This document shows, piece after piece, positions 44,385 through 53,286 of a DNA stretch of 64,000 nt. The stretch spans positions 62,001 to 126,000 of the forward strand of contig WNKV01000003.1 of NCBI GenBank assembly GCA_009720755.1. Direction: 5' to 3'. Each line of letters begins with the position of its first letter. Position 1 is the stretch's first letter. Source of the DNA: Rhodoplanes serenus (GTDB lineage: Bacteria > Pseudomonadota > Alphaproteobacteria > Rhizobiales > Xanthobacteraceae). Made by a program: the position numbers and the translations under genes. The notes under the pieces were generated by a model. That model did no database searches, was not told the DNA's origin, and was given only the letters and a program-made list of their open reading frames with translations.

Positions 44385-45182
44385 TCAGCTGCGCACGTCG
44401 CGACGCCAGCGGAACAGGTGCCGTTCGAGCGGCGCCAGAAGGCCGATCTCGATCACCACCATCATGGCGATCTGGGCGATCGTCCAGGCGAACACCTGAT
44501 CGGTCTGGATCAGGTCGGACGCCTGGCGCAGCCGGTAGCCGACGCCGCTCGAGGCGCCGAGCGTCTCCGCCACCAGGCTGACGCGCCAGCCGAACCCGAA
44601 GGCGAGCCGGGCGCCCGAGAAGAAGTAGGGCAGGATCGACGGCACGTAGATCTTGAGCAGCGTCTTCAAGCGCGAGAAGCGCAGAGTCTGCGCCAGCTCG
44701 ACGTAGTCGGCGTTCACCGCCTGGGTGCCCTGCCAGACATTGGTGATGATCAGCGGCAGCGCCGTCATCAGCACCACGAAGATTGGGGTGAGGGGCGACA
44801 GGCCGAACCAGATGATCGCGAAAATCGCCCAGATGGCCGAGGACACCGTGTTCATCACCGGCAGCACCGGCTCGAAGAAGGCGCCGAGCGTGCGGTTGGA
44901 GCCGAGCAGGATGCCGCCCGGCACCCCGATGACGACCGCGAGCGCGAAGCCGGCCAGCACCCGCGACAACGTGGTGAGCAGGTTGGCGACGAGATCGCCG
45001 CTCGCCGCCAGCGTCACCAGGCGCTGCGCCACCCGGTCGGGGCTCGGCAGCACGTAAGGCGCCGTCGCCAGCGAGGCGGCCCACCACAGCGCGATCAGAA
45101 GCAGCAGCAGCCCGGTGCGGCGAAGCGCCAGGCCGGTGCGGCTGGTGGCCGGCGTGCCGGCGGTGTCGGCCGGGGCTCTCAC
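44385..45182 (-). CDS. ABC transporter permease, NitT/TauT (SsuC-like) family, second system
   Basis: 265-residue inner-membrane permease with six segments. The ATPase-contact loop is YVELAQTLRFSRLKTLLKIY followed by VPSILPYFFSGARLAFGFGW, and PVMNTVSSAIWAIFAIIWFG is characteristic. The start is the GTG at 45182, which overlaps the stop of the binding-protein gene (GTGA), giving translational coupling; the frame is open 50 codons further up but overlaps that gene. It is last in the ATPase, binding protein, permease order read on the minus strand. Confidence 0.92.
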   Translation of the reverse strand: MRAPADTAGTPATSRTGLALRRTGLLLLLIALWWAASLATAPYVLPSPDRVAQRLVTLAASGDLVANLLTTLSRVLAGFALAVVIGVPGGILLGSNRTLGAFFEPVLPVMNTVSSAIWAIFAIIWFGLSPLTPIFVVLMTALPLIITNVWQGTQAVNADYVELAQTLRFSRLKTLLKIYVPSILPYFFSGARLAFGFGWRVSLVAETLGASSGVGYRLRQASDLIQTDQVFAWTIAQIAMMVVIEIGLLAPLERHLFRWRRDVRS

Positions 45183-46162
45183 GGGGCCTTGGCCTGCTGA
45201 TAGGCGGCGGGTGCGAACAGCGTGTCGGGCACCGGCTTCTCGATGGTGCCGGCGGCGCGGAACACCTCCGCCATGGTCTTGAGGGTGGCGATGTCGGCGG
45301 GCTCCAGCGAGGCGATGTAGATCTGGTCCCACAGCTTCACATACGAGGTGGCGTCGCGCGCGTCGAGATTGGCGGTTTGCCGCAGGATGTCGGCGGCCTT
45401 CTCGGTCTCGCTACGGCCGAACGCGGTCGCCGCCATGATGCCCTTGACGAACTTGGTCACGGCCTGTGGGCTCTGGCGGGCGAAATTCTGATGCACCAGC
45501 GCGACCGCGAGGATCGGCGGCGCCTTGGCGCCGGTCATCCGCTGCCATTCCTCGACCACGTTGCCGAGCGGGCGCAGCTTGACGTCGGCCACCGAGGCGA
45601 GGGTGACGGCGCGCAGCGCCGCGACGTCGATGTCGCCTTGCGTCAGGAACTGCAACAGCCGGCCCTCGTTGCCGGGCACCGCCGTGTAGTCGCTGCGCTT
45701 GAGATCGTGGTTGCGTTCCAGCACCGCGGTGGTGATGGCATACATGGCGCTGCCGGCCGGCGACATGCCGACCTTCTTGCCCTTGAGGTCGGCGAGCGAG
45801 CGGATCGGCGAGCCGTCCTTGGTGATGAAGGTGGCTTCGGCGATCTGGGTCACCAGCGCCACCTCGAGTGGCGCGCCTTCGCCGCCGAGCGTGAAGGCGC
45901 CGGTGGCCGGCGCCCCGAAGGCGACGTCGATCGACTGGGTGATCAGCGCCTTGGTGGGCCCGTTGACGTCGGAGAATTTCACATAATCGGGGGCGAGCCC
46001 TTGGGCCTCCAGGAACTTGCCGACCTCCAGCACGGCGCCGAAGCCGACGCTGAAGCCGCTGGTCCAGTAGCCGACACGGATCTTCTCCTGGGCGAGGGCG
46101 GCAGCCGGCATCAGCAGGGCGGCCGCCAGGGCGAGGAGGGCGGTGGTCTTGCGCACGGGCAT
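45179..46162 (-). CDS. NitT/TauT-type substrate-binding protein, second system
   Basis: 327-residue periplasmic binding protein. A clear signal peptide (TTALLALAAALLMPAAALAQ) ends about residue 25. The mature part has IRVGYWTSGFSVGFGAVLEV, GLAPDYVKFSDVNGPTKALI and SLADLKGKKVGMSPAGSAMY, as in SsuA/TauA/NMT1-like proteins. The ligand is unknown. It lies 29 bases after the ATPase gene and overlaps the permease gene by four bases. The start is ATG 46162. Confidence 0.93.
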   Translation of the reverse strand: MPVRKTTALLALAAALLMPAAALAQEKIRVGYWTSGFSVGFGAVLEVGKFLEAQGLAPDYVKFSDVNGPTKALITQSIDVAFGAPATGAFTLGGEGAPLEVALVTQIAEATFITKDGSPIRSLADLKGKKVGMSPAGSAMYAITTAVLERNHDLKRSDYTAVPGNEGRLLQFLTQGDIDVAALRAVTLASVADVKLRPLGNVVEEWQRMTGAKAPPILAVALVHQNFARQSPQAVTKFVKGIMAATAFGRSETEKAADILRQTANLDARDATSYVKLWDQIYIASLEPADIATLKTMAEVFRAAGTIEKPVPDTLFAPAAYQQAKAP

Positions 46163-46191
46163 CGGGGTCTCCGTTGCGGAGGAGGGAACAG

Positions 46192-47019
46192 TCAGATCAC
46201 CCAGTCGGACGACAGGCCGGCGATGGCGGCCCGCAGGTCGGCGACGAGCGCCTGCGCCTGCGGGGTGCCGAGGCGCGGATGCGGCAGCGTCACGGTGGTC
46301 TCGGCATGCACGCGGCCGGGCCGCGGCGACAGCATCACGATGTGGTCGGCGAGGATCACCGCCTCCTCGACGTCGTGGGTGACGAACACGATCGACATCG
46401 CGCGCTCGCGATGGATGCGCAGCAGCTCGTGATGCATGGTCGTGCGGGTCTGCGCGTCGAGGCGCGAGAACGGCTCGTCCATCAGCAGGATGTCGGGCTC
46501 GGTGACGAGGCTGCGGGCGAGCGCCACGCGGCTGCGCATGCCGCCGGAGAGCTGATGCGGATAGGCGCCGGCGAAGTCGGTGAGGCCGACGCGGGCGAGT
46601 TCGTGCTCGGCCCGGCTGCGCCGCTCGCGGCTGCCGATCGAGCCGGCTTCGAGCGCCAGCGCCACGTTGCCGAGCGCCGAGCGCCACGGCAGCAGGCGGT
46701 CGTCCTGGAACATGTAGCCGAGCCGCGACCAGTCGACCGTTCCGCTGGTCTCGTGGCCGAGCACCAGCACCCGGCCCTCGTCGGGCGTCAGCAGGCCCGC
46801 CGCCATGTTGAGCAGCGTCGACTTGCCGGAGCCGGACGGCCCGAGGATCGACACCACGCTGCCGGCCGGCACGTCGAAGGAGACGTCGCGCAGCACCTCG
46901 AGCGAGGTGCCGTCGGCGCGGCCGAAGCGCTTGCCGACATGGCGAAACGCCAGGGCGTGGCGGTGGTCGGGGGGTGCGTGAGAGCTGGTTGTTGGCGTTG
47001 CGTGGGGCGTGGCGTCCAT
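46192..47019 (-). CDS. ABC transporter ATP-binding protein, NitT/TauT (SsuB-like) family, second system
   Basis: 275-residue importer ATPase. Walker A is ILGPSGSGKST near residue 58, the Q-loop is GYMFQDDRLLPWRSAL, the signature is QLSGGMRSRVALARSL, Walker B is ILLMDEPFSRLD and the H-loop is VFVTHDVEEAV. The first 25 residues (TPHATPTTSSHAPPDHRHA) are low-complexity and could mean the true start is further down; ATG 47019 has only a weak ribosome-binding site. It is first of a three-gene transport operon and divergent from the VOC gene at 47242. Confidence 0.93.
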   Translation of the reverse strand: MDATPHATPTTSSHAPPDHRHALAFRHVGKRFGRADGTSLEVLRDVSFDVPAGSVVSILGPSGSGKSTLLNMAAGLLTPDEGRVLVLGHETSGTVDWSRLGYMFQDDRLLPWRSALGNVALALEAGSIGSRERRSRAEHELARVGLTDFAGAYPHQLSGGMRSRVALARSLVTEPDILLMDEPFSRLDAQTRTTMHHELLRIHRERAMSIVFVTHDVEEAVILADHIVMLSPRPGRVHAETTVTLPHPRLGTPQAQALVADLRAAIAGLSSDWVI

Positions 47020-47241
47020 CGGCCGGTGGGGGTTCGGGGGTCGGACGCGCTCGGGCCGCGTCGCTCTGGCTCTCAAGTTCAGCAAAATCCTCCCCCGTGC
47101 AAGCGGGAACGACGTCCGCCGGTAGTGTGTTCCGCCTCGACGCCGCCCCGTCCTCGTATATAAGGCGCCCTCGCGGCTGCGGGCATCAACCGACGCGCGA
47201 AGCGCAAGAAAGCGACAGCGGCCACAGGATCGAGGAAGCTC

Positions 47242-48153
47242 ATGAACGAATGCGTGCGTCGGCTGCCCGGAGCAGAGGAGATTTTTCTCGATCACGTCGG
47301 CCATTTCGTCGCCGACCGCGACGCCGCGGCGGCGGCCCTCGCGCGGGCCGGGTTCGCGCCGACGCCGCCCTCCGTGCAGGTCAATCCGACGCCCGACGGC
47401 ACGATGACACCGGCCGGCACCGGCAATGTCACCGCGATGCTGGAGCGCGGCTATGTCGAGGTGCTGTTCAAGACCGCCGACACGCCGCTCGGCCGCCAAC
47501 TCGACACGGCGCTCGCCCGCCATGCCGGAATTCACCTCGTCGCTTTCGCGGTGGCCGATGCGGCCGCCCATCACGCCCGCATGGCGGCCGAGGGCTTGCC
47601 GATGCAGCCGCTGGTGTCGATGCAGCGGCCGGTCGACACCGAGGCGGGACCGGATGTCGCCGCCTTCACGGTGGCGCGGCTGTCGCCCGGCGTGATGCCG
47701 GAGGGGCGCATCCAGCTCCTCACCCACCGCACCGAGCACACCGTGTGGCAGCCGCGCTGGCTGCGCCAGCCGAACGGCGCGGTGGCGCTCCTCGACGCGG
47801 TGATCGCGGTCGGCGATGTCGGCGAGGCGGCGGCGCGCTTCTCTCGCGTGCTCGCCCGTCCGGCCCACGCCGCCGAGGGACGCGCCTCGCTGGTGCTCGA
47901 CCGTGGCCGTGTCGAGCTCGCGACGCCTGACACCGTCTCGGCCTGGCTCGGGCTGGTGCCGCCGGGGCTACCCTTCATCGGGGCCTACGCGATCGCAGTC
48001 GCCTCGCTCGGGGCGCTGCGGGGCCGTCTGGCGAGCGCCGGCATCGCCTTCACGGTGCGCGACGGCGCCGTGATCGCACCGTTCCCGGACGAGCTGGGGC
48101 AGGGCGCCTGGGTGTTCGTCGAGAACGCGGCGGCGCTGCCCTGGCGCCGCTGA
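47242..48153 (+). CDS. VOC-family protein with glyoxalase-like domain (two half-domains)
   Basis: 303 residues. The N-terminal half starts IFLDHVGHFVADRDAAAAAL, with the metal-type His, and continues GTGNVTAMLERGYVEVLFKT and HLVAFAVADAAAHHARMAAE. The second half (LLDAVIAVGDVGEAAARFSR and FIGAYAIAVASLGALRGRLA) repeats the fold. This matches the Glyoxalase-like family seen beside transporters in proteobacteria, reaction unknown. The start is ATG 47242, with CGAGGAAG upstream. It is divergent from the second ABC system, from which it may draw its substrate. Confidence 0.86.
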   Translation: MNECVRRLPGAEEIFLDHVGHFVADRDAAAAALARAGFAPTPPSVQVNPTPDGTMTPAGTGNVTAMLERGYVEVLFKTADTPLGRQLDTALARHAGIHLVAFAVADAAAHHARMAAEGLPMQPLVSMQRPVDTEAGPDVAAFTVARLSPGVMPEGRIQLLTHRTEHTVWQPRWLRQPNGAVALLDAVIAVGDVGEAAARFSRVLARPAHAAEGRASLVLDRGRVELATPDTVSAWLGLVPPGLPFIGAYAIAVASLGALRGRLASAGIAFTVRDGAVIAPFPDELGQGAWVFVENAAALPWRR

Positions 48154-48230
48154 GGGACGCGGCGGTCCGGAAACTCACCGTGTCGTCGCTCGTTGAGCCT
48201 TCAGTCGGGAGATGCCGACGCGGAGGTGAG

Positions 48231-48689
48231 ATGATGCGGCGCCGCTCGATCTGGACCCGATACGGTTTCGCCTGGGTGACCGGCGGGTTGTTCCTGATCA
48301 CATTGTCGGGGCACTGGCTGTTCGGCTGGTACGCCTATGTGGGCGAGCAGGCGCTGCATGGCCGGCCGCCCGAGGTCGGCGACTACACCATCACGATGCT
48401 GCGCGACACGCTGGAGAACTGGCAGTCGGAGTTCCTCCAGCTCCTATGGCAGGTCGCCGGACTTGCGCTTCTTCTGCATGTCGGTTCGCCGCAGTCCAAG
48501 GAGGGCGACGACCGGATGGAAGCGAAGATCGATGCCATCCTGCTGGCGGTCGACCGCCAGCAGGGCGAGAAGCTCCTGGAGGAGATCGACGCCGAGTACG
48601 AGGGCCGCCACACCGATCCGCGGGTTGTCCGCATGATCGAGGCCGAGACGCGCGGCGCGTCCGCACGCGACGCTGCGCCTCGGTCCTGA
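48231..48689 (+). CDS. DUF6766-like small membrane protein
   Basis: 152 residues with two membrane segments (FAWVTGGLFLITLSGHWLFG at residues 12-31 and EFLQLLWQVAGLALLLHVGS near 65-84) and a soluble C-terminal half (KIDAILLAVDRQQGEKLLEE). The pattern of segment, YVGEQALHGRPPEVGDYT loop and second segment resembles the DUF6766 family. ATG 48231 follows GGAGGTGAG; a second ATG is the next codon. Function unknown. It is convergent with the small gene at 48708-48947. Confidence 0.75.
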   Translation: MMRRRSIWTRYGFAWVTGGLFLITLSGHWLFGWYAYVGEQALHGRPPEVGDYTITMLRDTLENWQSEFLQLLWQVAGLALLLHVGSPQSKEGDDRMEAKIDAILLAVDRQQGEKLLEEIDAEYEGRHTDPRVVRMIEAETRGASARDAAPRS

Positions 48690-48707
48690 CGCCCTCGGCT
48701 GCTGGCC

Positions 48708-48947
48708 TCAGCGCGGTCCGGCCGGCCGGGCCGGGTCGCGCACGGGCGCATCGCGCGGATCGTCGCGGTTCGGCCGGTCACGACCGGCCCAGCGCTCGTC
48801 GCGATCGTCACGATCGTGATCGAAGTCGTGGCCGTGCGACCGACCGGAGCGGAGCGGGGTGCCGGCCGTGCCCCCCATGAAGACGAAGCCCACGGACGGG
48901 ACGAGGATCAGAAAGAGGGCGAGGATCACTCCGAAGTTCTCGACCAT
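48708..48947 (-). CDS. Small single-pass membrane protein with a charged Asp/Arg/His tail
   Basis: 79 residues: one N-terminal membrane segment (FGVILALFLILVPSVGFVFM) followed by a very hydrophilic tail (SHGHDFDHDRDDRDERWAGR and RDPARPAGPR). The start ATG 48947 has CGGAGG upstream, which is the main reason to believe it. It is read toward the DUF6766-like gene and away from the large TPR gene, so it shares the intergenic region that carries a CtrA box. I do not recognise a family. Confidence 0.65.
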   Translation of the reverse strand: MVENFGVILALFLILVPSVGFVFMGGTAGTPLRSGRSHGHDFDHDRDDRDERWAGRDRPNRDDPRDAPVRDPARPAGPR

Positions 48948-49146
48948 GGCGGCCTCCGATCGGTTGTGGGGGTCGTTCGAACAACCGCGCCGCGGCGGCG
49001 CTGTTCCACCTGCGCGTCGTGCGTCCGCGCGGTCCCGGACCGCGTGCGTCGCGACGGCGACACGAGCCCCTGCGGCAGCCCTGGCGGCAGCCCTCGCGGC
49101 GATCCCGCGCCGAGGCCGGGCGCCCTGCGAAATCAAAGCCATAGCG

Positions 49147-49161
49147 TTAAGCGCGCGTTAA
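49147..49161. promoter_or_regulatory. CtrA box upstream of the large TPR gene
   Basis: TTAAGCGCGCGTTAA is an exact match to the CtrA consensus TTAA-N7-TTAA. It lies 63 bases before the chosen ATG of the 1,278-residue protein and about 200 bases upstream of the divergent small gene at 48947. CtrA is the cell-cycle and motility response regulator of alphaproteobacteria, phosphorylated through CckA, whose gene is at 59194. Confidence 0.75.
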
Positions 49162-49224
49162 ATGCGGCCGGCTAGGCTGGGCCGATCCCGAGTGCAGTCG
49201 TGGCGCGTTCGCGCGGGACCCGTG

Positions 49225-52200
49225 ATGTCGATGTCAGTTGCGTTGCGCGCGTTCCCTGGCCGGCCGGCATCGGCGCGGCCGAGGCTGCGGCGTGCCGGTG
49301 CGTCCTGCTTGGTGCGGGGCGCGGCGGCGCTGCTCGTCCTCGTGGCGGTCGGGCTCGTCGGGTTCACGAGCCCGGCGGCCGCGCGGGCCAAGGCCGAGCT
49401 GTCGGTGGTCACCAGCGAGGGGTTCGGCCGTCTCGTCATTCTGTTCGACGAAGACGTTGAAGCCAAGGTGCGGTCGGCCAACGGCATCGTGGTGGTCAGC
49501 TTCGACCGGCCGGTGGATATCGCGGTCGACCGTCTGTCGAGCCAGGCCCCCGGCTATGTGGCGGCGGCCCGTCGCGATCCCGACGGCAAGGGGGTGCGCA
49601 TCGCCCTCGCCAGCAAGCTGCGCGTCAATTCGCTGACGGCCGGCGAGCGCCTCTATGTCGATCTCCTGCCCGACACCTGGACCGGGGCGCCCCCCGGCCT
49701 GCCCCAGGAGGTGGTGGAGGACCTGGCCCGGCGTGCCCGCGAGGCGGAGAAGAAGGTCCGCCAGCAGCAGCAGATCGCCCGCCAACGGCAGATGCCGCTG
49801 ACGCGGGTGCGGGTGTCGAACCAGCCGACCTTCTCGCGCTACGTCTTCGATCTGCCGGATCTGATTCCGGTCGCCACTGCGCGCGAGAAGGACTCGATGA
49901 CGGTCACCTTCGACGCGCCGCTGAAGTTCGATCTCGCCGACGCCAAAGGCGCACCGCCCCCGATGATGGCCGGGATCGAGACCGAGATCCGCGACAACAC
50001 CACGATCGTGCGCTTCGCCTTCATCGGCAATGTCGATGTCCGCACGTTCCGCGAGGACGCGAGCTTCGTGGTGGATGTCGGCGCCGTCGAAGCCGGCAAG
50101 CGGCGCGCCGAAAGCGATCCCACCGGGCTCGCCGCCCTGTTGGCCGAAGGGCGTGACCGTCGCCGGCCGGCGCCGCCGAGCGTCGATCCGCCGCAGACCG
50201 TGCCGGCACCCGGCCCGGCGACACCCGCCCCGGCGGCGGCTGCTGCTGCCCAGGTGCCGCCCCAGACGGCGCCCGTGCCACCGGCGGCCCGGCCGGCTCC
50301 TGCTCCTGCTCCTGCTCCTGCTCCCGCGCCGGCGCCGCTCGCCGCGCCGGTGACACCTCCGGCCCCCGTCGCGCCGGCCCCGCCTCAGCCGGCCGTGGCT
50401 CCGGCGCCGGTGCCGGCTCCGGCCCAGCCGGCCGTGGCGGCCGCACCGCCACCCGCCGCACCGCCCGCCGCCGTCTCACCGGCCGCTGCGCCGCCGCCGG
50501 TCACGGCCGTGCCGCCGCCCGCGGCCCCTGTGCCTGCTCCTGCGCCGGCCGCGACCGAGCCGCTCCGCGCCGCCGGGGCGACGCCGCTCGTGCCGGCCGA
50601 TCCCACCGGCGCCGTCACGGTCGAGGTCACGCGCCAATCCGACACGCTCAGCCTCGGCTTCCCGTTTGCGGTGGAGACGCCGGTCGCCGTGTTCATGCGG
50701 GCCGATTCGCTGTGGGCCGTGTTCGACACCCGCGCCCGCCTCGACATCGGCGCGATCAACCGTGACCGCAGCGGTGCCGTCCGCACCGCCACCGTGATGC
50801 CGCTGCGCGACGGCCAGGCGCTGCGCCTCAAGCTGGAGCGGCCCCGCCTCGCGACCGTCCGGATCGAGGGCTCGATCGTCACCATCCTGATCGGCGATCA
50901 GGTGATGGAGCCGCCGCGTCCGCTCGGCGTCGTCCGCAATCCGCCGAGCCAGAGCCGGGCGACCGCCGCGGTTCCGTTCGGCGATCCGCGCACCATCCAC
51001 CGGCTCACCGATCCCGAGGCCGGCGACGAGCTCGTGGTGGTGACCGGGCTCGGTCCGCCGCGCGGCTTCCTCCAGGGGCAGGACTTCGTCGAGTTCAGCG
51101 CGCTGCCGTCGGCCCATGGCGTGGTGGTGCAGCCGCTCGCCGACGACCTGACGGTCGAGCTCGGGACCGATCGTGTCACCATCGGCCGTCCGGGCGGGCT
51201 CGCGGTGTCGTCGAGCGACGCCGCCGGCCGGCGCTCCGGCCTGTTTCGCCCCGCCGTGTTCGACCCGCAGCTGTGGGGCTTCGACCGCGAGGCCAATTTC
51301 GAAGAGCGCCGGCGCAGCCTGATCGATGGCGCCGCCGAGGCGCTGGAGACCCGCCGCACCGGCGCCCGCATGGACCTCGCCCGCTTCTATCTGGCGCGGG
51401 AGATGTACCCCGAGGCCAAGGGGGTGCTCGACGTGGCGATCGGCGACGAGAAGCCGGGCGCCGACGATCCCGCCGGGCTGCTGATGCGGGCGCTCGCCAG
51501 CATCATGCTGGGGCGCGTGCCGGATGCCCTCAAGGATCTGTCGCATCCGGTCGTCGTCGGCCATCCGGACGCCCAGATCTGGCGCGGCATGGCGATGGCG
51601 CGGCAAGGCAACTGGGCCGACGCCTACGACAAGTTCCGCAACGCCGAGGCGAGCGTCGCGCCGCTGCCGATCCAGCTCCAGCGGATGATCCTCAAGGAGG
51701 CGGTGCGGGCCGGCATCGAGGTGAAGGACTTCGCCGGCGCCGCCCGCACGCTGCACGCCTTCGAGACCCTCGGCATCGACAAGGACATGGAGGGGGCGAT
51801 CGCGGTGCTGGCCGGGCAGGTGGCGGAAGGGCTCGGCCGCAGCGGCGACGCGCTCACCGACTTCCGGCTGGCGGTCGCCTCGGGCAGCGGGCCGGCGGCC
51901 GCCCAGGGCCGGCTGCGCGAGACGGTGCTGCGCTATCATCTCGGCGACCTCAAGCGCTCCGAGGTGATCGCCGATCTCGAGGAGCTGACCACCATCTGGC
52001 GCGGCGACGAGACCGAGACCGAGGCGCTCCAGCTCCTCGCCCGCCTCTACACCCAGGAGGCGCGCTATCGCGACGCCTTCCACGTGATGCGCACCGCCCT
52101 GATGGCGCATCCGAACTCCGACCACACCCGGCGCATCCAGGAGGAGGCGGCCGCCACCTTCGATACGCTGTTCCTGGCCGGCAAAGGCGACGCCATGCCG

Positions 52201-53061
52201 GCGGTCGATGCGCTCGGCCTGTTCTACGACTTCCGCGAGCTGACCCCGATCGGCCGTCGCGGCGACGAGATGATCCGGCGGCTCGCCGACCGGCTGGTCT
52301 CGGTCGACCTGCTCGACCAGGCGGCCGAGCTGTTGCAGCACCAGGTCGACCACCGGCTCCAGGGAGCGGGGCGCGCCCAGGTGGCGACCCGGCTCGCCAT
52401 CGTCTACCTGATGAACCGCAAGCCGGACCGCGCCCTCGCCACCCTGCGCTCGACCCAGAGCACCAACCTCGCCACCGAGCTGCGCAATCAGCGGCTGCTG
52501 ATCGAGGGCCGGGCGCTGTCGGACATCGGCCGGCCCGATCTCGCCCTCGAGGTGATCGGCAACCTGGAGGGTCGCGAGGCGATCCGGCTGCGCAGCGACA
52601 TCCTGTGGGGCGCCAAGCGGTGGCAGCAGGCGGCCGAGCAGATCGAGCTGATGTATGGCGACCGCTGGCGCGATTGGCAGCCGCTGAGCGAGCCGGAGCG
52701 CGACGACCTGCTGCGCGCCGCGGTCGGCTACGCGATCGCCGGCGACGCCATCGGGCTCGGTCGCTTCCGCGAGAAGTACGTGGCCAAGATGGCCGACGGG
52801 CCGACCCGGCGCGCCTTCGACGTAGCCACCGCGCCGAGCCCGACCAACACCGGCGAGTTCGCCGGCATCGCCCGCATGGTGGCGGCGACCGACACCCTGG
52901 ACAGCTTCCTGCGCGACATGCGGATGCGCTATCCCGAGACCGGCTCGTTCAGCCACGACGTGCCGCTGCCGCCCGGCAACCAGACCCGCGCGCCGCTCGC
53001 CGACCCGATCCCCACCGCGGCACTGCGGCCGCGACCGCTCACGGCCAAGACAGTGCGCTGA
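49225..53061 (+). CDS. Large exported tetratricopeptide-repeat protein in the flagellar region
   Basis: 1,278 residues. An N-terminal signal/anchor (VRGAAALLVLVAVGLVGFTS, ending near residue 53) is followed by an AMIN-like beta domain (AELSVVTSEGFGRLVILFDE) repeated twice more. A Pro/Ala-rich linker follows at about residues 330-460, then a second beta region and a long helical C-terminal half (from about residue 680) with TPR-like units. ATG 49225 is chosen; an open frame up to 49162 would overlap the CtrA box. Proteins of this build occur next to fliO/fliP in Bradyrhizobium-type genomes, without a known function. Position and the CtrA box suggest a link to motility or envelope. Confidence 0.8.
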   Translation: MSMSVALRAFPGRPASARPRLRRAGASCLVRGAAALLVLVAVGLVGFTSPAAARAKAELSVVTSEGFGRLVILFDEDVEAKVRSANGIVVVSFDRPVDIAVDRLSSQAPGYVAAARRDPDGKGVRIALASKLRVNSLTAGERLYVDLLPDTWTGAPPGLPQEVVEDLARRAREAEKKVRQQQQIARQRQMPLTRVRVSNQPTFSRYVFDLPDLIPVATAREKDSMTVTFDAPLKFDLADAKGAPPPMMAGIETEIRDNTTIVRFAFIGNVDVRTFREDASFVVDVGAVEAGKRRAESDPTGLAALLAEGRDRRRPAPPSVDPPQTVPAPGPATPAPAAAAAAQVPPQTAPVPPAARPAPAPAPAPAPAPAPLAAPVTPPAPVAPAPPQPAVAPAPVPAPAQPAVAAAPPPAAPPAAVSPAAAPPPVTAVPPPAAPVPAPAPAATEPLRAAGATPLVPADPTGAVTVEVTRQSDTLSLGFPFAVETPVAVFMRADSLWAVFDTRARLDIGAINRDRSGAVRTATVMPLRDGQALRLKLERPRLATVRIEGSIVTILIGDQVMEPPRPLGVVRNPPSQSRATAAVPFGDPRTIHRLTDPEAGDELVVVTGLGPPRGFLQGQDFVEFSALPSAHGVVVQPLADDLTVELGTDRVTIGRPGGLAVSSSDAAGRRSGLFRPAVFDPQLWGFDREANFEERRRSLIDGAAEALETRRTGARMDLARFYLAREMYPEAKGVLDVAIGDEKPGADDPAGLLMRALASIMLGRVPDALKDLSHPVVVGHPDAQIWRGMAMARQGNWADAYDKFRNAEASVAPLPIQLQRMILKEAVRAGIEVKDFAGAARTLHAFETLGIDKDMEGAIAVLAGQVAEGLGRSGDALTDFRLAVASGSGPAAAQGRLRETVLRYHLGDLKRSEVIADLEELTTIWRGDETETEALQLLARLYTQEARYRDAFHVMRTALMAHPNSDHTRRIQEEAAATFDTLFLAGKGDAMPAVDALGLFYDFRELTPIGRRGDEMIRRLADRLVSVDLLDQAAELLQHQVDHRLQGAGRAQVATRLAIVYLMNRKPDRALATLRSTQSTNLATELRNQRLLIEGRALSDIGRPDLALEVIGNLEGREAIRLRSDILWGAKRWQQAAEQIELMYGDRWRDWQPLSEPERDDLLRAAVGYAIAGDAIGLGRFREKYVAKMADGPTRRAFDVATAPSPTNTGEFAGIARMVAATDTLDSFLRDMRMRYPETGSFSHDVPLPPGNQTRAPLADPIPTAALRPRPLTAKTVR
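50295..50325. repeat. GCTCCT hexanucleotide repeat in the Pro/Ala linker
   Basis: About five tandem copies of the hexamer GCTCCT inside the large TPR gene, coding Ala-Pro. It is in frame, so gain or loss of copies would change linker length without a frameshift. Confidence 0.85.
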
Positions 53062-53116
53062 GCCGCTGCCGAGCTGGCCCGCCGCGGTCTTACGAGATCC
53101 GGCTGATCCATTGGCG

Positions 53117-53260
53117 GTCATTCCGGAAGCCGCGAAGCGGCTGTCCGGAATCCAGCCGAGAGTCAAAAGCTTGCGGTAGATGACGTGTGTCGTTGGGTTC
53201 CGGGTTCGCGGCGCCCGGACCGCGCGAAGCGCCAATCCGGATGTCGCGCCCCGGAACGAC
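53117..53260. repeat. Dispersed palindromic repeat, GTCATTCCGG type
   Basis: Outer arms GTCATTCCGG and CCGGAACGAC bound a 144-bp block between the TPR gene and fliP, which converge here. A perfect inner hairpin TTCCGGA-AGCCGC-GAA-GCGGCT-TCCGGAA occupies 53121-53150. The right half contains the counterpart GGGTTCCGGGTTCGCG and CGCGCCCCGGAAC. I recall this GTCATTCCGG...CCGGAATGAC form from intergenic regions of Bradyrhizobium relatives. It could work as a bidirectional terminator. Confidence 0.8.
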
Positions 53261-53286
53261 GGCGAGCTGATCACCCGGAAACGGTA

